10,234 nt of DNA, taken from Prolixibacteraceae bacterium. GTDB lineage: Bacteria > Bacteroidota > Bacteroidia > Bacteroidales > Prolixibacteraceae. Where the stretch lies: positions 1-10,234 of the forward strand of contig DAIDJX010000109.1 of NCBI GenBank assembly GCA_027451165.1, given 5' to 3'. How positions within the stretch are numbered: the stretch's first letter is position 1; every line of letters begins with the position of its first letter. Below are positions 6,887 through 10,234 of this stretch, one piece after another. Under the pieces are notes generated by a model. That model was not told the DNA's origin. It saw nothing but the letters and a program-made list of their open reading frames with translations, and made no database searches. The translations under genes were made by a program, and so were the position numbers.

Positions 6887-8200
6887 ATGAATGACAGAAG
6901 AACTTTTATAAAAAATGCAGCGCTTGTGACAGCTGGTTTAACTGCCTTCCCCACTATTCTGAAGGCAGGTGGAGTATCTGCCAACGATAAAATTACCGTT
7001 GGACTCATCGGATGCAAGGGGCAGGGATGGAGCAACCTGAAGGCCTTTCTTGGACAACCGGGGGTGGTTTGTGCGGCGCTTTGTGATGTTGACCAGAACG
7101 TCCTAAGCCAGAGAGCTGCGGATGTGGAAAAACTGGCAGGCTATAAACCCAGGTTATACGGAGATTTCCGAAAACTGCTGGAACAAAAGGATATCGACGC
7201 AGTTATAGTGGCTACCCCTGATCACTGGCACTGCCTGCCCATGGTGTATGCCTGTGAAGCCGGGAAAGATGTCTATTGTGAAAAACCGCTGGGCAATACC
7301 ATTCAGGAATGCAACATCATGGTAAAAGCCACCCAGCGTTACAACCGGGTAGTTCAGGTCGGTCAGTGGCAACGGAGCGATCCGCACTGGAAATCGGCCG
7401 TGGAATATGTACACAGCGGAAATCTGGGCCGTGTAAGGTCCGTCAGGGCCTGGTCTTATGTGGGCTGGAAAGGCTCCATTCCGGTGGTACCGGATGAACC
7501 GGTTCCTGCAGGTGTAGATTACGATTTCTGGCTTGGTCCGGCGCCCAAACGCCCGTTCAACATCAACCGCTTCCATTTCACCTTTCGCTGGTACTGGGAT
7601 TACGCGGGGGGTCTGATGACCGACTGGGGAGTACACCTGCTCGATTATGCTCTCTTTGGCATGAACCAGTATGTGCCCAAATCAGTTATGGCGACCGGTG
7701 GAAAATATGCCTATCCGGAGGATGCCATGGAAACACCAGACACCCTGATGACCATGTACGATTTCGGGGATTTCGGCTTGCTGTGGGATCATACCATTGG
7801 TATTTATGGTGCCAATTATGGCCGTGGACATGGTGTGGCCTTCATCGGTGAGTGGGCTACCCTGGTTGTGGACCGCTCGGGTTGGGAGGTTATTCCTGAA
7901 AAGACCAGTGTAAGTGCGAAAAAAGATTTCCAGGCAATGCCCATGCAAAAATCCACCGGTAAAGGATTGGAACTCCATGTGAAAAACTTCCTGGATTGTA
8001 TGAAAAACAGGGAAAAACCTGCCTGCGATATCGAAACCGGAGCACACATTGCCAGGATTGCCCACCTTGGGAATATCTCCTACCGGCTGGGCCGAAAAGT
8101 TTTCTGGGACCACGACAATCAACAGTTTATCAACGACAAAAAAGCCAATTTCCTGGTGAATGCCCATTACCGGAAACCCTGGGAATTGCCAAAAGTTTAA
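6887..8200 (+). CDS. Gfo/Idh/MocA-family oxidoreductase with twin-arginine signal
   Basis: A 437-residue NAD(P)-dependent oxidoreductase. The N-terminus MNDRRTFIKNAALVTAGL is a twin-arginine export signal with an Ala-rich hydrophobic core, so it probably acts in the periplasm or on the membrane, with cofactor bound before export. The Rossmann fold begins at KITVGLIGCKGQGW (35-48), with the glycine loop in the variant form GCKGQG. ATPDHWH (109-115) and YCEKPLGNT (130-138) are family motifs, and K133 of EKP is the usual catalytic Lys. The C-terminal domain contains FRWYWDYAGGLMTDWGVHLLD (233-253), typical of the Bacteroidota branch that includes inositol-dehydrogenase-like and GH109-like proteins. 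The substrate is probably a sugar or polyol derivative but cannot be read from sequence. The start is secure, as the Tat signal begins at it. It is the first gene of a likely operon with the MFS gene 3 bp downstream. Confidence 0.93.
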   Translation: MNDRRTFIKNAALVTAGLTAFPTILKAGGVSANDKITVGLIGCKGQGWSNLKAFLGQPGVVCAALCDVDQNVLSQRAADVEKLAGYKPRLYGDFRKLLEQKDIDAVIVATPDHWHCLPMVYACEAGKDVYCEKPLGNTIQECNIMVKATQRYNRVVQVGQWQRSDPHWKSAVEYVHSGNLGRVRSVRAWSYVGWKGSIPVVPDEPVPAGVDYDFWLGPAPKRPFNINRFHFTFRWYWDYAGGLMTDWGVHLLDYALFGMNQYVPKSVMATGGKYAYPEDAMETPDTLMTMYDFGDFGLLWDHTIGIYGANYGRGHGVAFIGEWATLVVDRSGWEVIPEKTSVSAKKDFQAMPMQKSTGKGLELHVKNFLDCMKNREKPACDIETGAHIARIAHLGNISYRLGRKVFWDHDNQQFINDKKANFLVNAHYRKPWELPKV

Positions 8201-8203
8201 GTT

Positions 8204-9466
8204 ACGAAAAACATATTCTCATCTCTCCGTTCGAGGAATTACAGGATATATTTCACCGGACAGGGAATTTCCCTGATCGGAACCTGGATGCAGAACATTG
8301 CCCTGAGCTGGCTGGTTTACCGGCTTACAGGGTCTGTTTTTCTGCTTGGTCTGGTTGGTTTTACCAGTCAGATACCGACCTTTATCCTGTCCCCTTTCTC
8401 CGGGGTGCTTACTGACCGTTACAGCAAGCTCAGGATTATGATCCTGGCACAGTCTGGTTTTATGATCCTGGCCCTGATCATGACGATTCTGGTATTATTC
8501 AACTGGATCGCTGTCTGGCACATTGTATTCCTGAGTGTGCTGTCTGGAATTTTCTTTGCCCTTGACGCCCCTGCCCGGCAATCGTTGGTCATCGAATTAA
8601 TTGACGATCCACGGGATCTGGGCAATGCCATTGCCCTTAATTCAGCCATTTTCAACGGGGCCAGGCTGGTGGGTCCTGCTGTTGCAGGGCTGATCATTGC
8701 AGCCACCGGGGAAGGAATTTGTTTCCTGATCAACACCCTCAGTTTCGTAGCCGTCATAGCCGCCCTGCTGGCCATAAAAATTCCACCCAAAAGACCTGTT
8801 GCACGGGGGGAATCTTTCCGCGATACTTTTATGGTGGGTTACCGCTACACTTTCAAGACCTACACGATCAGAACCCTCATCCTGCTTCTCACCGTACTCA
8901 GCCTTTTCGGAATTTCCTATACCGTACTCCTGCCTGCTTATGCCGATAAAATTCTACACGGCGGCTCCGACATCCTGGGCTACCTGATGTCGTCGATGGG
9001 GGCAGGAGCCTTGCTGGCAGCCCTCTTCATGGCTTCCAGAAAATCACCGGCAGGATTGGAGAATCTGCTTTCTTTCAGCGTGCTGCTGTTGGGGATTACC
9101 CTTACCATCGCCTCGTTTTCAAGGGTTTTCGTCCTCTCGTCGCTTCTCTTTTTCATTGCAGGAATGGCCATGATCCTTTCATTGGCTTCCGTGAATACCA
9201 TCCTCCAGACCATTACCGAGGAAGACAAGCGTGGCCGTGTAATGAGTTTTTATTCGATGGCCCTGATGGGTATCAGTCCGATCGGAAGCCTGCTGGCAGG
9301 TTCCATTGCCAGCAAAGCCGGAATTGGGGAAGCATTGCTCATCTCCGGAATACTGACGGTAGCCGCAGGTATCTGGTTTTTATCGGGCAAGTCAACATTC
9401 AGAAAATCTCTCAACATTCCATATTCCGTCACCCCTGTCAATGCTCAACTGCCTGAAGAGCTTTGA
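8204..9466 (+). CDS. MFS exporter, EntS/MFS_3-like, with no standard start codon
   Basis: A 12-helix major facilitator of the MFS_3 group, which includes the enterobactin exporter EntS. The conserved N-terminus reads KNIFSSLRSRNYRIYFTGQ and then GISLIGTWMQ, matching the usual beginning of this family. Its codons run back to 8207, with ACG at 8204-8206 where ATG is expected. No ATG, GTG or TTG exists between the previous gene's stop (8198-8200) and ATG 8288. Starting at 8288 would delete 28 residues and cut the first membrane helix. Counting the ACG as residue 1 gives 420 residues, normal for the family. Motif A is intact as GVLTDRYSKLR (67-77), and DAPARQSLV and NSAIFNGARLVGPAVAG are also family-typical. 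The cargo is unknown. Translation is likely coupled to the oxidoreductase, which ends 3 bp before and is in the same frame. Product call is firm; the start is uncertain. Confidence 0.85.
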   Translation, partial: TKNIFSSLRSRNYRIYFTGQGISLIGTWMQNIALSWLVYRLTGSVFLLGLVGFTSQIPTFILSPFSGVLTDRYSKLRIMILAQSGFMILALIMTILVLFNWIAVWHIVFLSVLSGIFFALDAPARQSLVIELIDDPRDLGNAIALNSAIFNGARLVGPAVAGLIIAATGEGICFLINTLSFVAVIAALLAIKIPPKRPVARGESFRDTFMVGYRYTFKTYTIRTLILLLTVLSLFGISYTVLLPAYADKILHGGSDILGYLMSSMGAGALLAALFMASRKSPAGLENLLSFSVLLLGITLTIASFSRVFVLSSLLFFIAGMAMILSLASVNTILQTITEEDKRGRVMSFYSMALMGISPIGSLLAGSIASKAGIGEALLISGILTVAAGIWFLSGKSTFRKSLNIPYSVTPVNAQLPEEL

Positions 9467-9594
9467 AGAAGATTCAAAAACCTGCCTGTTGGAAAATCTG
9501 TCAGTTTTCAGGCGGCAAAAGCAGAAATTTCATGCTATAAACGCTTGTGTTCATTACAAAATCATAGCTTTGAAGCGGATATTACAATTCTGAT
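9467..9594. other. Intergenic region with a weak hairpin
   Basis: This 128-bp gap lies between the MFS exporter and the permease. CTGCCTG (9482-9488) can pair with CAGGCGG (9509-9515) with one G-U pair, and AAAA/TTTT inside could extend the stem across a 4-nt bulge. No T-run follows, so it is a poor intrinsic terminator. The second half carries the candidate permease promoter listed separately. Confidence 0.3.
9545..9572 (+). promoter_or_regulatory. Candidate Bacteroidota promoter for the amino-acid permease gene
   Basis: TTG at 9545-9547, 17 bp, then TAGCTTTG at 9565-9572, an exact match to TAnnTTTG. The spacing is at the short end of what is reported for Flavobacterium-type promoters. The start codon at 9595 would give a leader of roughly 15-18 nt. 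Only motif evidence supports it. Confidence 0.5.
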
Positions 9595-10234
9595 ATGTTT
9601 GATTCTCTTTTCCGGAAAAAATCTATTTCCCGGATTCTCGAAACAGGTGATCCGGCTGGTGAAGGTTCCAACCTGAGAAGGAACCTGAATGTCCGCGATT
9701 TAACCGCTTTAGGCATTGCAGCCATTGTAGGGGCCGGTATATTCGGGACCATTGGGACCGCGGCTTCACACGGAGGGCCTGCAGTTTCCTTCCTTTTTAT
9801 TTTTATTGCCGTGGCCTGCGGATTTTCCGCTCTTTGCTATGCAGAATTTGCCTCCCGCATACCCATCAGCGGAAGCGCATACACTTATGCTTATGCCAGT
9901 TTCGGTGAGCTGATCGCCTGGATCATCGGTTGGACATTGATCATGGAATATGCTGTTGGCAACATTGCAGTTGCCATTTCCTGGTCAGATTATTTCACCG
10001 GCATGATGAATGGCTTCGGACTACAGATTCCTCCTTTCCTCACCACCGACTATCTGACAGCCTCCCGTGGTTTTCAGGAGGCAAGCCGGCAATTGTCGGG
10101 TGGTGCCGAACTCTCCGGACTCACCCATTCCCTGCAGGAATCATACCATGCCTGGCTGTCAGCCCCTCATCCTGGGGGAATCCGGTTGATTGCCGACATC
10201 CCCGCCTTTTCTATCGTGGTACTGATAACCGCCC
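9595..10234 (+). CDS. APC-superfamily amino-acid permease, CAT-like (partial, N-terminal)
   Basis: The frame is open from ATG 9595 to the right edge, giving 213 residues; the C-terminal part is outside the window. After a hydrophilic N-terminus (1-33), the first helix contains GIAAIVGAGIFGTIGTAA (40-57), the broken-helix substrate-binding Gly motif of APC transporters. CYAEFASRIPISGSAYTYAY (81-100) and WTLIMEYAVGNIAVAISWSD (113-132) are typical of cationic amino-acid transporter (CAT)-like permeases. They import amino acids across the inner membrane, coupled to ions or by exchange; the substrate is not predictable here. A hydrophilic stretch of about 60 residues (140-198) separates this from the next hydrophobic segment, longer than in most APC permeases. 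Start 9595 fits a candidate promoter just upstream. No Shine-Dalgarno sequence is visible, as usual for this phylum. Confidence 0.92.
   Translation, partial: MFDSLFRKKSISRILETGDPAGEGSNLRRNLNVRDLTALGIAAIVGAGIFGTIGTAASHGGPAVSFLFIFIAVACGFSALCYAEFASRIPISGSAYTYAYASFGELIAWIIGWTLIMEYAVGNIAVAISWSDYFTGMMNGFGLQIPPFLTTDYLTASRGFQEASRQLSGGAELSGLTHSLQESYHAWLSAPHPGGIRLIADIPAFSIVVLITA

Noticed and set aside
7154..8167. Two long minus-strand open frames opposite the Gfo/Idh gene
   Set aside because: Both are antisense to strongly conserved oxidoreductase sequence, with no domain or upstream signals of their own.
7996..8415. Plus-strand open frame bridging the Gfo/Idh and MFS genes
   Set aside because: It runs in a different phase from both genes and overlaps their conserved coding regions. 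It was considered as a possible source of the missing MFS start, but the conserved MFS residues are not in this phase.
9482..9515. Rho-independent terminator after the MFS gene
   Set aside because: The stem is short and bulged and no T-run follows, so it does not meet the usual pattern.

Overview
The window looks like a piece of a Bacteroidota chromosome. Three things suggest this: start codons are preceded by A/T-rich leaders rather than clear Shine-Dalgarno sites (the pirin gene is the exception); several intergenic regions carry near-consensus Bacteroidota promoter boxes of the TTG / TAnnTTTG type; and the families present are typical of that phylum (a Tat-exported Gfo/Idh/MocA oxidoreductase, an O-antigen-ligase/TPR fusion, an FG-GAP/VCBS-like membrane-anchored protein). 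By eye, G+C is in the mid-40s percent. I see no rRNA, tRNA, CRISPR array, transposase or phage gene.

Layout. 1-1061 (minus) is the N-terminal part of a membrane-anchored protein with four Ca-loop-like Asp/Asn/Gly motifs; it runs off the left edge. Behind it in the same orientation is a GAF-fold free methionine-(R)-sulfoxide reductase (1123-1587). Divergent from that is a pirin-family bicupin (1675-2700). A secreted CAP/SCP-domain protein (2737-3411, minus) converges on the pirin gene and diverges from a large polytopic Wzy_C/O-antigen-ligase-like protein with a C-terminal TPR region (3556-6006). A creatininase-family amidohydrolase (6020-6784, minus) converges on the ligase gene with only 13 bp between them. 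Divergent from it is a Tat-signal Gfo/Idh/MocA oxidoreductase (6887-8200), followed after 3 bp by an MFS exporter of the EntS/MFS_3 type (about 8204-9466). The window ends inside a CAT-type amino-acid permease (9595 onward).

How the genes may fit together. The creatininase-family enzyme, the Gfo/Idh oxidoreductase and the MFS protein form a compact group around one divergent promoter region containing an 8-bp-arm inverted repeat, and may be co-regulated; their substrates cannot be read from sequence. The methionine sulfoxide reductase and pirin suggest housekeeping redox functions. The CAP and ligase genes share a divergent intergenic region and both act in or beyond the inner membrane, but no functional link is visible.

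The most unusual points are: (1) the MFS gene has no ATG/GTG/TTG start where its conserved N-terminus begins. An ACG sits at the expected position, in frame with and 3 bp after the oxidoreductase stop. (2) The palindrome TCCGGA occurs 19 times by hand count in 10.2 kb, against about 2.5 expected, in all codon phases. (3) The divergent dyad/promoter region at 6823-6847. Nothing here convincingly amounts to a new multi-gene system; it is mostly ordinary chromosomal gene content.
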